A DNA stretch of 64,000 nt from Rhodanobacter sp. AS-Z3 (GCF_029224025.1 NZ_CP119392.1:2069001-2133000), one strand, 5' to 3'. Counted from the first letter of the stretch, positions 26,248-35,505 are shown. Numbers and translations are program-made. The notes: a model not told the origin generated them from the sequence alone.

Positions 26248-27489
26248 ATGGCGGAAAACACCGTGCGTGACGCGATGGGGACGTTGTGGAACGGGCCGGA
26301 CGACGAGGGCCGTGCCGGTCACTTTGACGGTGAGATTCCCATCTGCGGCTTGCGCATGAGTGCTGAAAGCCAGCTGCAGGCCGTCAGCTTCTACCGTGCA
26401 TTTCCGGCTGACATGGTCATTGAGGGATTGCACATCGGCATGACGTTGACAGAGGCAAAGCGTGCACGACCCAAATTGTGCGAGACAGGCGAGACGCGTG
26501 GGGTTGTTGAGTTTCGCGATGAAACCACCGCGGGTGAATTGCTGGATGCACGTTTCGCCGACGGGTTGTTGATTGGCCTTTGTCTCTCGCAGCCGGGCAT
26601 GGTCTTGCCGGAACGTCCGTGGAAGAATGCCGATCCGCGACTGCGCGAGGCCTACAACGTGTGGCCGGAAGATGCGCAACCTTTGCCCGAACGGGAACGC
26701 GATGCGCGTTGGGCGAAGGGTTGGTGCTTGGGCCGTCCACCGGGTATCACCACGGCACAATGGCCGCTCAGTCCTTGCTACGGCCATCCCTTGCGGCACG
26801 CGTTTACCTTGTACCTGCCTGAGGCTTATCGGACGCAAGGGCCTGAACGTGTCGCCATCAGCCTGTTTGTGGACGATCAGGTGGATGAGCTGGAAGAGAT
26901 CTGCTCCGGAGAGGATGACGAGCAGCCATGGATGCGCGATCTGTATCAGCGTCACCCGCGCAGCTTTCCCATGCAGGATGGTCTGCAAGGCCATTGCTGT
27001 GGGATCTGGCTGACGCAGGCTGAATTCGACGGCCCGCTGGCCGCGTCGCCGGACCTGGCCGACTATCCTTTGCTTCGCGGGCTACCCCAGCCGCTCTGGC
27101 AACGTGCCGAATCCGGCGGATCAGACTTGCTGGATACCCTAGGCGAGAGCGACGAGTCCTTGCGGTGCTATGCCCACGGTACGGCGCACCCGATCGGCGT
27201 GGCCGAGCGCGAGGACGATCCCAACATCGGCAGGCCGGCACGCGAATGGGATCACGAGAACGAGCACAGCGGCTACATCGTCGCCTTCTCCGAAGAGGGC
27301 GAGGCACTGGATTTGCCGCGCTTCGAGCAGTGGCCTCACCACCTCGGCGGCACCATGATCCCGGTGCAGGGTTATCCCGACTTCAGTCCTTACTACTTCG
27401 AGTTCGGTGAAGAGTTCGCCGGGTTCAACTTCGGTGGTGGTGTCGGTCAGCTCGACTTGCTGCAGATGAAGTTGGACTGGGCCTGTTGA
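26248..27489 (+). CDS. unrecognised protein, N-terminus apparently split off by a frameshift
   Basis: The main frame encodes about 413 acidic residues, rich in Trp, Pro and Gly, with no signal peptide and no family I recognise. One segment (VIEGLHIGMTLTEAKRARPK) recalls small polymorphic-locus proteins. In-frame codons continue upstream to 26197 (GGDRPFDPRLFAQLRPQ), where a TAG stops them. Another frame from ATG 26094 reads MFKSNAEPDGEEQWCSLKEA to FWRSGWTLG and would join it if one G of the run 26196-26198 were removed. The intact product would have about 465 residues. It may belong to the toxin-immunity island. Confidence 0.65.
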   Translation: MAENTVRDAMGTLWNGPDDEGRAGHFDGEIPICGLRMSAESQLQAVSFYRAFPADMVIEGLHIGMTLTEAKRARPKLCETGETRGVVEFRDETTAGELLDARFADGLLIGLCLSQPGMVLPERPWKNADPRLREAYNVWPEDAQPLPERERDARWAKGWCLGRPPGITTAQWPLSPCYGHPLRHAFTLYLPEAYRTQGPERVAISLFVDDQVDELEEICSGEDDEQPWMRDLYQRHPRSFPMQDGLQGHCCGIWLTQAEFDGPLAASPDLADYPLLRGLPQPLWQRAESGGSDLLDTLGESDESLRCYAHGTAHPIGVAEREDDPNIGRPAREWDHENEHSGYIVAFSEEGEALDLPRFEQWPHHLGGTMIPVQGYPDFSPYYFEFGEEFAGFNFGGGVGQLDLLQMKLDWAC

Positions 27490-27644
27490 GTAGCGACGTT
27501 TGCGATGGCGTTGTATGTATAGCTGCAGCAGATGTGGGATTCACGGATGACAGCAGCAGGCAGACTCAAAACGGCTTGCGCGAGTTGTTGTTTGGATCAA
27601 TCGGCAGATAGACGCAGGGCGGAATACAGAGATCGGTGGTCTTG

Positions 27645-28067
27645 ATGAAATACGAAGTCAATCCGCTGGAAGGCGTGGGGCTGCTTCTTTTCGGCATGGA
27701 CGTGCTGCAGGTCAGAGTACGCATGGATGCCGCGTTTCATTCCTTCAAGCGCACACCGGATGCAGCGTTTCCTTGTGATCACTTTTCTGATGCGGGCGTG
27801 TTTGCCAACTATGACAAATCGGGACGTCTGGAGGCGGTCGAGATGGCATCGCCTGCGGCACCCATGTTCGAGCGCTGCAACTTGCTGGGTTTGGGGTTCG
27901 ACCAGATAGTGACGTTGCTGAAGTGCAGGGATTCCGCCATTGAACTGGATCCGGACGGAGCTACGTCGTCAGCCCTTGGCATCAGTCTCTACGCACCTTA
28001 CGCAGCGGGAAATCCTGAAATGCCGCCGGAAAGTGTGCTGGTGTTTGCAGCGGGCTACTACAACTGA
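27645..28067 (+). CDS. small unrecognised protein at the end of the toxin island
   Basis: A 140-residue soluble protein starting at ATG 27645. It has a GVGLLLFGMDVLQVRVRM opening, a central DHFSDAGVFANYDKSGRLEA segment and a SVLVFAAGYYN end. I cannot assign a family. Length, lack of signal peptide and position after a toxin-immunity pair are like many orphan immunity genes, but this is only an inference. The upstream 155-base gap shows no terminator. Confidence 0.6.
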   Translation: MKYEVNPLEGVGLLLFGMDVLQVRVRMDAAFHSFKRTPDAAFPCDHFSDAGVFANYDKSGRLEAVEMASPAAPMFERCNLLGLGFDQIVTLLKCRDSAIELDPDGATSSALGISLYAPYAAGNPEMPPESVLVFAAGYYN

Positions 28068-28088
28068 CAGTACGTTTCAGCGCGGTCC

Positions 28089-29933
28089 TTACCGATACCC
28101 CTGCGCCTGCAACGAGAACAAATGGGCGTAGTGCCCATCTTCGGCCATCAATTGCTCGTGGTTGCCGCGTTCGATGATGCGGCCATCCTGGATCACGATG
28201 ATCTGGTCGGCCATGCGCACGGTGGAGAAACGATGCGAAATGAGGATGGCGATGCGACCGCCAGAGAGTTCGCGGAAGTGTTCGAAGATGGTGGCTTCGG
28301 CTTGTGCGTCCATCGCGGCGGTGGGTTCGTCCAGCACCAGGATGTCGGCGCGTGAGCGCATGAAGGCGCGTGCCAGCGCGATCTTCTGCCATTGGCCGCC
28401 GGACAGCTCGCGGCCGTCGTTGAACCACTTGCCCAGTTGCGTATCGAAGCCGGCCGGCAGGCTGTCGATGAAGTCGCTGGCCATGCCCTTGTCGCTGGCT
28501 TCGCGCCAGCGCGTTTCGTCGTCGAAGTGGGTGACGTCGCCGGCACCGACGTTTTCGCCCACGCGCATCTGGTAGCGGGCGAAGTCCTGGAAGATCACCC
28601 CGATGCGTTGCAGCAACACGCCTTCATCCCACTCGCGCAGGTCGGTGCCGTCAAGCAGGATGCGACCGCTGTCGGGCGTGTACAGGCGCGTGAGCAGCTT
28701 GATCAGGGTGGTCTTGCCCGAACCGTTCTGGCCGACCAGGGCCAGCGATTCACCGGGGCGAATGTGCAGGTCGATGTCGCGCAACGCCGGTTCGCTAGCG
28801 CCGGGATAGGTGAAGCTGACCTCTTCGAAGCGGATGCCGTCTTCCGGTCTGGCGCCTTGCTGTGCCGTGCCGATGGCGGCGGGCACGGGGGTTTCGAGAT
28901 ATTCGTAGAGCGTCGAAAGATAGAGGTTGTCTTCGTACATCCCGCCGATGGCCGAAAGCATCGCTGACACGGCCGACTGCCCCTGGCGGAACAGCGCGAG
29001 GTACATCGTCATCTGGCCCAGGGTGATACGCGCCATCACCGTGCTCGCGGCGATCCACGCATAGGCACCGTAAAGTGCCAACGTGCCGAGCAGGCCCAGC
29101 CCGAAGCCCCAGCTGTCACGACGTACAGCAAGGTCGCGGTCGGCGCGATACAGCGCGTGGAAGATGTCGCGGTAGCGCTGCAACAGCAGCGGGCCGAGGC
29201 CGAACAGCTTCACTTCCTTGGCGTGGTCCTCGCGTGCCAGCACGGTTTCCAGATACAGCTGCATGCGCGTTTCCGGCGAACGCCAGCGGAACAGTCGGAA
29301 CGCATCGCCGGAGAATTTGGTTTCGGCAAAAAACGAGGGCAGGCCGGCCAGCAGCAACACCGCCACCGCCCACGGCGAGAACTGGAACAGCAAACTGCCG
29401 TAGCTGAGCAGCGAGATGGCGTTCTGACCCAGCCCGAAGGTGCGCGTAACCAGTGACAGCGGCCGGCTGGAGGCTTCGCGCCGGGCGCGGGTCAGCTTGT
29501 CGTAGAACTCCGAATCCTCGAAATGCGTCAGTTCCAGCGTCAGCGCCTTCTCGAGGATCATCACGTTGACGCGCTGGCCCAGTTGCGCGCGCAGCAGCGA
29601 CTGGCACAGCGACAGGCCACGCTGTGCGCCAGCCATCGCCGCTACCAGCACGCCTTCAAGCACCACCCATTCGAACACCGGGCGTAGAGGCGCGGTACCG
29701 TGCGCCGCCCACAACTTGCTGGCGCCGACCACGGCGTCAACGATGTGCGCACCGACATAGGCAATGCCGGCCGGCAGCAGGCCGGCGATCAGGGTGAGCA
29801 GGGCCAGCGCAATGGTCAGCGTGCGGCTGGTACTCCAGACCAGTTCCAGCGCGCGCCCGCTGTAGCGGAACACGCCCAGAAAGCTGCGCGCGAGTTCTTT
29901 GGGTGGAGCGAGAGGGGCTGCATGAGGCGGCAC
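28089..29933 (-). CDS. ABC transporter, fused permease and ATPase
   Basis: About 614 residues from GTG 29933; an in-frame TTG at 30005 is an alternative, and neither has a clear ribosome-binding site. The N-terminal half has about six transmembrane helices (SRTLTIALALLTLIAG and on). The C-terminal ATPase shows Walker A LVGQNGSGKTTL, the signature ELSGGQWQKIALARA, Walker B ILVLDEPTAAMD and the ISHRFST switch His. It is a type IV exporter half that would work as a homodimer. The substrate is unknown: lipid, peptide or drug. Confidence 0.88.
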   Translation of the reverse strand: MPPHAAPLAPPKELARSFLGVFRYSGRALELVWSTSRTLTIALALLTLIAGLLPAGIAYVGAHIVDAVVGASKLWAAHGTAPLRPVFEWVVLEGVLVAAMAGAQRGLSLCQSLLRAQLGQRVNVMILEKALTLELTHFEDSEFYDKLTRARREASSRPLSLVTRTFGLGQNAISLLSYGSLLFQFSPWAVAVLLLAGLPSFFAETKFSGDAFRLFRWRSPETRMQLYLETVLAREDHAKEVKLFGLGPLLLQRYRDIFHALYRADRDLAVRRDSWGFGLGLLGTLALYGAYAWIAASTVMARITLGQMTMYLALFRQGQSAVSAMLSAIGGMYEDNLYLSTLYEYLETPVPAAIGTAQQGARPEDGIRFEEVSFTYPGASEPALRDIDLHIRPGESLALVGQNGSGKTTLIKLLTRLYTPDSGRILLDGTDLREWDEGVLLQRIGVIFQDFARYQMRVGENVGAGDVTHFDDETRWREASDKGMASDFIDSLPAGFDTQLGKWFNDGRELSGGQWQKIALARAFMRSRADILVLDEPTAAMDAQAEATIFEHFRELSGGRIAILISHRFSTVRMADQIIVIQDGRIIERGNHEQLMAEDGHYAHLFSLQAQGYR

Positions 29934-30046
29934 GTGGGGATGATATCGAAAGGCGCGCGGTAGGGCGCGGATCTTCCGAGATGGGGGCCGTGCCGCCTCA
30001 GGCAACCCGAGGCGGGAAAGTTGTCATCTTTTCAGTGCAGCTGGCG

Positions 30047-30757
30047 TCAATGAAGCTGCACTTGCACGAGGTGTTGCGGCGCTTGATAGATCTCGGGGAA
30101 AAGCTTCTGCAGGTGCGCGACCTTGGGTGCGTCGTTGAACACGATGTAGGGATTGTTCGGATGCAGGTCGTAGTAATTCTGGTGATAAGCCTCGGCCGGG
30201 TAGAACGCCTTCAGCGGCAGCACCTGCGTGACGATTGGTGCGTTGAATGCCTTGGCTGCAGTCAACTGGGCGATGTAGTCATCGGCAATCTTCTTCTGCT
30301 CAGCGTTGCCGTAAAAGACGACTGACCGGTATTGGGTGCCGCTGTCCGGACCTTGCCGGTTCAGCTCGGTGGGGTTCAGCGCGACCGAGAAGAACACCTG
30401 CAGCAGTTTGCCGTAGCTGACCTGGGTGGGGTCGTACTCCACCTTCACCGACTCGGCGTGGCCGGTGTCGCCGTTGCCTACGTCGTCGTAGGTGGCGGTG
30501 TTGGCGGCGCCGCCGGAATAGCCGGCGGTGACCCTGCGCACGCCCTTGACGTGTTCGAACACCGCTTCGATACCCCAGAAGCAGCCGCCGGCCAGCACGG
30601 CCACTTCGTTGTGTGTGGCGGAGGCAGCAGCGTCTACGCTGGGTGCGGGCAGGCGGGTGACTTCATTGGCGAACGCCACCGGCTGACAGGCGGCGAGGCC
30701 AGCCAGCAACACGGCGGCGGCAAGCGGAAACAGGCGGAACGCACGGTAGCGAATCAT
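30047..30757 (-). CDS. msrA: peptide-methionine (S)-S-oxide reductase, exported lipoprotein form
   Basis: A 236-residue MsrA that repairs oxidised methionine. The catalytic motif is AGGCFWGIEAVFEHVKG, followed by VTAGYSGG and GNGDTGHAESVKVEYDP, all standard. Start ATG 30757 has GAGG upstream. The N-terminus is a lipoprotein-type signal with LAGLAAC, so the enzyme would act outside the cytoplasm, unlike the common cytosolic form. MsrB is not adjacent. Confidence 0.93.
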   Translation of the reverse strand: MIRYRAFRLFPLAAAVLLAGLAACQPVAFANEVTRLPAPSVDAAASATHNEVAVLAGGCFWGIEAVFEHVKGVRRVTAGYSGGAANTATYDDVGNGDTGHAESVKVEYDPTQVSYGKLLQVFFSVALNPTELNRQGPDSGTQYRSVVFYGNAEQKKIADDYIAQLTAAKAFNAPIVTQVLPLKAFYPAEAYHQNYYDLHPNNPYIVFNDAPKVAHLQKLFPEIYQAPQHLVQVQLH

Positions 30758-30943
30758 GGGGAACCTCGCTGGCAATGGGCATGCCCGAGTGCGGCATGCA
30801 TGGGTAGTTACGTGGCGTCGACGTCAACGGATGCATGTCGTTGCCACGCGCTCAGTCAGTCATTCGTTCGCGGGGCGCCCGCAGTTACATGCAGCACCGC
30901 GGCGCGGTGGCTACCATGGGCATCGAACTCACCGGAGAGCGAC

Positions 30944-31762
30944 ATGCGCGACGCGATCGACCTGGATGCCTATCTGCGCCGCGTTGGCTGGTCTGGCCCG
31001 GTGGCGGTCGATCTGGCCACCCTGCGTGGGCTGGCCATGGCGCATGTGGCGACCATCACGTTCGCCAACCTCAATCCGCTGATGGGTTTGCCGGTGGCAT
31101 TGGACGTGGCGACTTTGCAACGCAAGCTGGTCGACGAAGGCCGCGGCGGTTACTGCTTCGAGCAGAACCTGTTGTTCGAAGCGGTGCTGCGTGAAATCGG
31201 CTTTGACGTCAGCGGCTTGATTGCGCGGGTGCTTTGGGGGCATCCGGAGGATACGCAAACGCCGCAAAGCCACATGCTGTTGCGCGTGGAGCTTGCCGGT
31301 GAGAGCTGGCTGGCCGACGTTGGCTTCGGTGGCCATGTGCTAACCGGTGCGCTGCGGCTACAGCCGGATATTGAGCAAGCCACCGGCCATGAACCGTTTC
31401 GGCTGGTCCGAACAGGCACGGAATGGCGCATGCAAGCGCTGGTGCGTGGTGAATGGCGCACCTTGTATCGCTTCGATCTGCGGCCGGTACCGATGATCGA
31501 TTACGTGGTCGCCAACCACTACGTATCGACGCACCCCGCCTCACGCTTCGTGAGCAACCTGCTGCTCGGTCGCACCACGGCGGATCGGCGCTTGAGCCTG
31601 CTCAACTACGACTTCACCGTGCGCCGCATCGGTCACGAGCCGGAGCGGCGTCAGTTGCGTGACGTGGCTGAATTGCGTGAGGTGCTGCAACGTGAATTCC
31701 TGCTGCCGCTTCCTGAAGGAGCAGACTTCCAGCGGCGGCTGGAAGGATTGCCGCGAAGCTGA
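30944..31762 (+). CDS. nat: arylamine N-acetyltransferase
   Basis: A 272-residue NAT that transfers acetyl from acetyl-CoA to arylamines and hydrazines. The catalytic Cys is in GRGGYCFEQN, the His in PQSHMLLRV and the Asp in SWLADVGFGGHV, giving the full triad. ATG 30944 has GGAGAG upstream; the much longer open frame is not coding before it. The gene ends one base from the convergent S4 protein gene. Confidence 0.92.
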   Translation: MRDAIDLDAYLRRVGWSGPVAVDLATLRGLAMAHVATITFANLNPLMGLPVALDVATLQRKLVDEGRGGYCFEQNLLFEAVLREIGFDVSGLIARVLWGHPEDTQTPQSHMLLRVELAGESWLADVGFGGHVLTGALRLQPDIEQATGHEPFRLVRTGTEWRMQALVRGEWRTLYRFDLRPVPMIDYVVANHYVSTHPASRFVSNLLLGRTTADRRLSLLNYDFTVRRIGHEPERRQLRDVAELREVLQREFLLPLPEGADFQRRLEGLPRS

Positions 31763-31763
31763 T

Positions 31764-32027
31764 TCAGTCCGGTCGGCCGGCGCGTGGGCGGCCGTCGTCG
31801 AAACCTTCCGAATCGGCGATGACGTGGATTTCCACATCGTCGATCGTGGCCACCTGACCGGCGTGGATCTTGCACGTCTTGCGCAGTTCGGTCTTGCCAT
31901 CCACCGACACCGCGCCGGTGGCGACGATCGCCTTGCCGGCGCCGCCGCTGTCGCAGATGCCGACCAGCTTGAGCAGCATGTTGAGCTCGACGTAGTCGCC
32001 TTCCAGTTCAAATTCGATGGTTTGCAT
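31764..32027 (-). CDS. S4 domain RNA-binding protein, YbcJ-like
   Basis: An 87-residue protein with one S4 RNA-binding fold (FELEGDYVELNMLLKLVGIC, GGAGKAIVATGAVSVDGKTE, RKTCKIHAGQ). YbcJ-type proteins bind RNA, but their role is unclear. It follows the barstar gene by 33 bases and may share its transcript. The C-terminal tail DDGRPRAGRPD is unstructured. Confidence 0.85.
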   Translation of the reverse strand: MQTIEFELEGDYVELNMLLKLVGICDSGGAGKAIVATGAVSVDGKTELRKTCKIHAGQVATIDDVEIHVIADSEGFDDGRPRAGRPD

Positions 32028-32060
32028 GGTGTTCCGTAGATGGAGAGAAGTGGCGGGCGG

Positions 32061-32504
32061 TCAGGCCGGCGCTTGGGCGGATGGGAACACGCTGTCGGGT
32101 AGCGTCAGAAACGCAAACCACGGGCGTTCGTGTTCTTCGCTGAAAGTAGCCGCATCATCGAGCACGCCCATCAAGGTGTCGTAATCCGCTGTGCTGGCCT
32201 GACGCAAGTCATCGGCGTGGTCGAACAGCAAGACATAACCCCAGGCCGGCATCCAGCTCAGGTCACGCAGGCAGTCGGCCAGCGAGTCCCAGGTGAAGCC
32301 GAACGTGACTGGCAAGGACAGCGATACGGCCAGCCGATGCATCAGGTTGTCCTTGCCGGGGCAGCCAGCCAGGTCGGTGCGGCAGACCCGAAGCTCGTCA
32401 CGGATAGCCAGCTTTTCCAGCCGGTCCAGGTCGTCGGCATGCACCACGTAGACGCCGCTCTGGGTCGGTCGGGTCAGGTCCAGATCAAAACGTGACTTGC
32501 TCAT
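32061..32504 (-). CDS. barstar family ribonuclease inhibitor
   Basis: A 147-residue barstar-fold protein without a signal peptide. The conserved core is DNLMHRLAVSLSLPVTFGF followed by TWDSLADCLRDLSW. Barstar binds the active site of barnase-type RNases. Its ATG overlaps the stop of the RNase gene by four bases, so inhibitor and enzyme are made together. It would protect the cytoplasm until the RNase is exported. Confidence 0.85.
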   Translation of the reverse strand: MSKSRFDLDLTRPTQSGVYVVHADDLDRLEKLAIRDELRVCRTDLAGCPGKDNLMHRLAVSLSLPVTFGFTWDSLADCLRDLSWMPAWGYVLLFDHADDLRQASTADYDTLMGVLDDAATFSEEHERPWFAFLTLPDSVFPSAQAPA

Positions 32505-32929
32505 CGCGCCACCTCGAAGCGATGAAAGCTGCGGTAGTGATCGTCGGTGTAATACCAGACGGCGGGCGGTGTCCCGCCGGTAATGATGCGCCGTGCGCCG
32601 CGGGTGCGCGCGCCTGGAGTCTCCACCGTGTACTCGTGGTAATAGCCGCGCGGCTGCTTTGGCAGCAGGCCTTCGTAATTGCCGAAGACCACGCCATCCT
32701 GGCTGTGCTCGAACGGGCCGCCCTGGTTGATCCGCTGAACCATCTGACGCGCTTGCGCCGGCAGCGATGCGCTGCCTTCTTTTGCGACATCAGGCGTTCG
32801 TGGCGCGGCATTGCCGTCCGCGTGGCTGGCGATCGGTGCCGTGGCCTCGGGCTTGCCGGCATGACGGCTCCAGAACGTCACTGCAAAGAGGACGATCACC
32901 AGCAGGATCAGTGGTTTGAGTTGGCGCAT
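32501..32929 (-). CDS. secreted guanyl-specific ribonuclease, RNase Sa-like
   Basis: A 142-residue N1/T1/barnase-superfamily RNase. A hydrophobic N-terminal segment (LKPLILLVIVLFAVTFW) would export or anchor it. The domain closely follows Streptomyces RNase Sa: YYHEYTVETPG holds the general base Glu99, ARTRGARRIITGG the phosphate-binding Arg114, and YYTDDHYRSF the general acid His131. It would cut RNA after G outside the cell, for nutrition or competition. The next gene is its barstar. Confidence 0.88.
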   Translation of the reverse strand: MRQLKPLILLVIVLFAVTFWSRHAGKPEATAPIASHADGNAAPRTPDVAKEGSASLPAQARQMVQRINQGGPFEHSQDGVVFGNYEGLLPKQPRGYYHEYTVETPGARTRGARRIITGGTPPAVWYYTDDHYRSFHRFEVAR

Positions 32930-33076
32930 CAGGGTTCGTTGCAGAGGAATGCGAGGCGATCTTAGCAGGGGCGGGCGGTGAGGCCGACCGGTTGGCTTTC
33001 CTGATCGCAAGAAATTGCGCACACTCGGGATTCCCGTGGCATCAGCCCTGGCTGACCACTCGATTCTGGAGTCTGG

Positions 33077-34630
33077 ATGAGCACCACCCTCGATCACGCC
33101 GAGGGCCGCCTGCCGCGGCAGATTGGCTACATCATCGGCAACGAAGGATGCGAGCGCTTTTCGTTCTACGGGATGCGCAACATCCTCACCCCGTTCCTGA
33201 TCACTACGCTGTTGCTGTACCTGCCGGAAGGGCAGCGCATCCTGGCGGCGAAGGATGTTTTCCACACCTTCGTGATTGGCGTGTACTTCTTCCCGTTGCT
33301 GGGCGGCTGGCTCAGCGACCGCTTCTTCGGCAAGTACAACACCGTGCTGTGGATGAGCCTGATCTACGTTGCCGGCCATGCCTGCCTGGCGATCTTCGAG
33401 AACAACCGGCTGGGCTTCTTCGCCGGCCTGGGTCTGATTGCGTTGGGGGCTGGTGGGATCAAGCCGCTAGTAGCTTCGTTCGTGGGTGATCAATTCGACC
33501 AGTCGAACAAGCACCTGGCGAAGATGGTGTTCGACGCGTTCTACTGGATCATCAACTTCGGTTCGTTCTTCGCTTCCTTGCTGATGCCGCTGTTCTTGCG
33601 CCACTTCGGTGCGGCCGTGGCGTTCGGCATTCCCGGCGGCTTGATGTTCGTCGCCACCGTGGTGTTCTGGCTGGGCCGCAAGCAATACGTGATGGTGCCG
33701 CCGGGGCCGTCGGATGAGCACGCGTTTTCACGGGTGATTCGCAGCGCCTTGGTCTCCCGGCGGCCGGGTCAGGCGCGGCCCGGGCTGTGGCTTGCCGGGG
33801 CTGCGGTCGTGCTGGCGATGGCGTCGTTTGCACTGATGCCGTCGCTGGGTTTCGTGATCTGTGCCTGCATTGCGCTGGTGCTGTTGATCGGTGGTGTCGG
33901 CGGCGGCGCGTGGCTGCAGATGGATCGCGCGTGCGACCAGCATCCGGATCAGGCGGTGGATGGCGCGCGCAATGTGCTGCGCGTGCTGGTGATCTTCGCG
34001 CTGACCACGCCGTTCTTCTCGTTGTTCGACCAGAAAGCCTCGACCTGGGTAGTGCAAGGTGGCGAGATGACGATGCCTTCATGGTTCGTGCCGGCGCAAA
34101 TGCAGGCCTTGAATCCGTTGCTGGTGATGTTGCTGATTCCGTTCAACAACCTGGTGCTGTATCCGCTGCTGCGCAAGCGTGGCTACGAGCCAACCGCATT
34201 GCGCCGGATGACCGCAGGCATCGCCTTCAGCGGTCTGGCGTGGATCGTGGTGGGCGGCTTGCAGGTGGTGATCGACGGCGGTGATCCGTTATCGATCGTG
34301 TGGCAGGTGCTGCCGTATGCATTGCTGACTTTTGGCGAGGTGCTGGTCTCGGCGACCGGGCTGGAATTTGCCTACAGCCAGGCGCCGGCCTCGATGAAGG
34401 GCGTGGTGATGAGTTTCTGGAACCTCACCACCACGGTTGGCAACTTGTGGGTGCTACTGGCCAATGCGGCAGTACGCAATGAAACGGTGACGGGATCAAT
34501 CACCCATAGCGGACTCAGCGTCACGGCCTTCCAGATGTTTTTCTTCGCTGCGTTCGCGTTGCTGGCTGCACTGGCCTTTGGTCTGTACGCGCGGCGCTAT
34601 CAGGAGATGGACTACTACCGATCCGACTGA
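33077..34630 (+). CDS. POT/PTR family proton-dependent oligopeptide transporter
   Basis: A 517-residue major-facilitator transporter with 12-14 helices. The POT signature is present at the N-terminus (GNEGCERFSFYGMRNILTPF, with the ExxERFxYY-like motif) and GGWLSDRFFGKY between helices 2 and 3; the mid-protein FDAFYWIINFGSF matches the second PTR2 signature. It imports di- and tripeptides with protons. Start ATG 33077 follows GGAG. The 3' end overlaps the convergent PAP2 gene by 16 bases. Confidence 0.92.
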   Translation: MSTTLDHAEGRLPRQIGYIIGNEGCERFSFYGMRNILTPFLITTLLLYLPEGQRILAAKDVFHTFVIGVYFFPLLGGWLSDRFFGKYNTVLWMSLIYVAGHACLAIFENNRLGFFAGLGLIALGAGGIKPLVASFVGDQFDQSNKHLAKMVFDAFYWIINFGSFFASLLMPLFLRHFGAAVAFGIPGGLMFVATVVFWLGRKQYVMVPPGPSDEHAFSRVIRSALVSRRPGQARPGLWLAGAAVVLAMASFALMPSLGFVICACIALVLLIGGVGGGAWLQMDRACDQHPDQAVDGARNVLRVLVIFALTTPFFSLFDQKASTWVVQGGEMTMPSWFVPAQMQALNPLLVMLLIPFNNLVLYPLLRKRGYEPTALRRMTAGIAFSGLAWIVVGGLQVVIDGGDPLSIVWQVLPYALLTFGEVLVSATGLEFAYSQAPASMKGVVMSFWNLTTTVGNLWVLLANAAVRNETVTGSITHSGLSVTAFQMFFFAAFALLAALAFGLYARRYQEMDYYRSD

Positions 34631-35505
34631 ACGGGTGTGCCGGCTTCCTTCTGGCGCAAGGCTTCGGCAGCGCCGATACACAGCACCAGCCACGCGGCAC
34701 CCGCGGCGTAGCCAGCCAATACATCGCTGAAATAATGCACCTGCAGCAGGATGCGGCTGATGCCGATAACGCCAATCAGCACGATGGTGGCGGCGATGAT
34801 GGCGCGATGAAAACGCGGCGTCAGGCGCAGCAGCACATAGGCCAGCATGCCGTAGAACACCATGGCACCGAAGGCGTGGCCGCTGGGGAAACTCCAGCCC
34901 GGCTCGATGATGAAGCCATGATCGTGCAGCGGACGAACGCGCTGAAACAAGGCCTTGAGCCCGCCGTTGATCGGCAGAATGCCGAGCAGCGCAATGATCC
35001 AGATGCCAGCCAGTTGCCGCTGTCGGCGCCACCACAGAAGCAGTGCAATCACGGCGGAGGCGGGAGCTACCCACAGCAGGTCGCCCAAGTGGGTTAGCAC
35101 GGCGATCACCTGCAGTACCGACACCGGCAACTGTGCGCGCAGTTGTTCGGCCAGGTCGGTGTCAAAGCCAATCAACTTGCCGCCTTGCTGCGCGCCGACG
35201 GCAAAGGCAATTGCGACAAAGGCCAATGCCAGCAGGATCGCCAGTATCAGCCCCATGCGCGGACGCAGCATCAGCGGTGTCTCGCCCCGGTTGCGCGTCC
35301 GGCGCTGCCAGCGAACGTTGTGCTGCCAGGCCAGGTCGCCCGCCAGCAGCGCCAGCAACAGCAGCAGCACCCACAAAAATAGAGCGTGCGCTGCGACCCA
35401 CTCTGCCAAAGCTTCCATCCAGTTTTGCGCCCTTGGGGAGGTGTCTGCGATGGCTCCATGATCGCTGCTGCCCGAGCCGGCGTCGACCCGGGTGGTTCCG
35501 CGCAT
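34615..35505 (-). CDS. PAP2 family phosphatase, membrane protein
   Basis: A 296-residue integral membrane phosphatase. The three PAP2 motifs are KALFQRVRP (KxxxxxxRP), WSFPSGHAFGAM (PSGH) and SRILLQVHYFSDVLAG (SRx5HxxxD). These enzymes dephosphorylate undecaprenyl diphosphate, phosphatidate or lipid A. About 30 polar N-terminal residues precede the first helix; an alternative ATG at 35418 would remove them, and neither start has an ideal ribosome-binding site. Confidence 0.87.
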   Translation of the reverse strand: MRGTTRVDAGSGSSDHGAIADTSPRAQNWMEALAEWVAAHALFLWVLLLLLALLAGDLAWQHNVRWQRRTRNRGETPLMLRPRMGLILAILLALAFVAIAFAVGAQQGGKLIGFDTDLAEQLRAQLPVSVLQVIAVLTHLGDLLWVAPASAVIALLLWWRRQRQLAGIWIIALLGILPINGGLKALFQRVRPLHDHGFIIEPGWSFPSGHAFGAMVFYGMLAYVLLRLTPRFHRAIIAATIVLIGVIGISRILLQVHYFSDVLAGYAAGAAWLVLCIGAAEALRQKEAGTPVQSDR

